From Pseudomonadota bacterium (GTDB lineage Bacteria; Pseudomonadota; Gammaproteobacteria; JAKAQQ01), in NCBI GenBank assembly GCA_021828425.1, contig JAKARN010000113.1, positions 1 to 5,715 of the forward strand: a stretch of DNA of 5,715 nt. The letters are read 5' to 3'. The notes beneath the pieces were generated by a model, which was not told where the DNA came from, made no database searches, and saw only the letters and a list, made by a program, of their open reading frames with translations. Below, one piece after another: positions 5,516-5,715 of the stretch. Position 1 is the stretch's first letter; each line of letters opens with the position of its first letter. The translations under genes and the position numbers were made by a program.

Positions 5516-5715
5516 TCAATCCTCGAGCCACCGGCGTTTGTCCGTCATGTTGCGCCACTGGTCGGCATCCGGAAGCCCGGGTTGTCGCCGGGTGATCCGG
5601 GGCCAGAGTTTTGCCATGCGCGCATTGAGCCCAAGGAAATTCTTCTGGGCATCGGGCAGGAGGTCCGCGTGGAGAATGGCTCCGACCGGACAGGCCGCAA
5701 CGCACAGACCGCAAT
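5516..5715 (-). CDS. fdxA: FdxA-like ferredoxin, C-terminal part (cut by window edge)
   Basis: The minus strand gives 65 residues and a TGA, entering from the right edge. It begins CGLCVAACPVGAI, the second half of a CxxCxxCxxxCP iron-sulfur cluster motif. It continues with DLLPDAQKNFLGLNARMAKLWPRITR, which matches the helix and WPxIT segment that follow the clusters in FdxA / Azotobacter FdI-type 7Fe ferredoxins, then PDADQW near the end. These small soluble proteins carry electrons via a 3Fe-4S and a 4Fe-4S cluster. The first cluster motif lies outside the window, so the 7Fe type is inferred from the C-terminal extension. The basic tail (RRQPG, TDKRRWLED) differs from the usual acidic KPGK-like ending. 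It lies 52 bp upstream of the YyaL-type gene on the same strand. Confidence 0.85.
   Translation of the reverse strand, partial: CGLCVAACPVGAILHADLLPDAQKNFLGLNARMAKLWPRITRRQPGLPDADQWRNMTDKRRWLED

Noticed and set aside
5460..5714. 84-codon minus-strand frame at the right end
   Set aside because: A different frame of the same strand gives clear ferredoxin motifs (CGLCVAACPVGAI and the WPRIT segment). This frame gives only a basic, compositionally odd peptide.

Overview
The window is GC-rich bacterial chromosome with four genes or gene ends that look like ordinary core genes: a thioredoxin-fold protein, an Nramp-family metal transporter, a YyaL/SSP411-type thioredoxin-domain protein, and an FdxA-like ferredoxin. 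Into this layout a segment carrying one Fic-domain gene has been inserted. The GC content, the FdxA-type ferredoxin and the gene styles fit a proteobacterium or a similar GC-rich Gram-negative. I cannot name the genus from the sequence.

Layout, left to right. Positions 1-137 (minus) are the first 45 codons of a thioredoxin-like protein with a CAPC active site, cut by the window edge. Positions 138-445 are a divergent intergenic region with one TATAAT box and overlapping inverted repeats just before the transporter start. Positions 446-1699 (plus) are an Nramp-family transporter with altered signature motifs (DVGS for DPGN, MPWM for MPHN). Positions 1942-3150 (minus) are a class II Fic adenylyltransferase-like protein with a C-terminal winged helix and an AT-rich promoter. 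Positions 3358-5463 (minus) are the YyaL/SSP411 protein with a CHWC motif. Positions 5516-5715 (minus) are the C-terminal part of an FdxA-like ferredoxin, cut by the window edge and probably co-transcribed with the YyaL gene.

The most informative structure is a 180-bp direct repeat at 1625-1804 and 3303-3482. It aligns without gaps, with about 21 mismatches by hand count (about 88% identity). Each copy holds the last codons of the transporter plus the last codons of the YyaL-type gene, in convergent orientation. The simplest reading is that these two genes once met tail to tail with a 20-bp overlap, as they still do in the right-hand copy. A segment of about 1.5 kb carrying fic then became lodged between them, leaving a truncated yyaL tail on the left and a truncated nramp tail on the right. 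The divergence between copies suggests that the incoming DNA carried a homologous junction from a related lineage, as in single-crossover integration, rather than a recent duplication. Similar short motifs lie just inside both edges of the segment.

The thioredoxin, YyaL-type protein and ferredoxin are redox-related, and the transporter probably moves a divalent metal. I see no direct evidence that they form one pathway. The Fic gene looks like an independent, self-regulated passenger.
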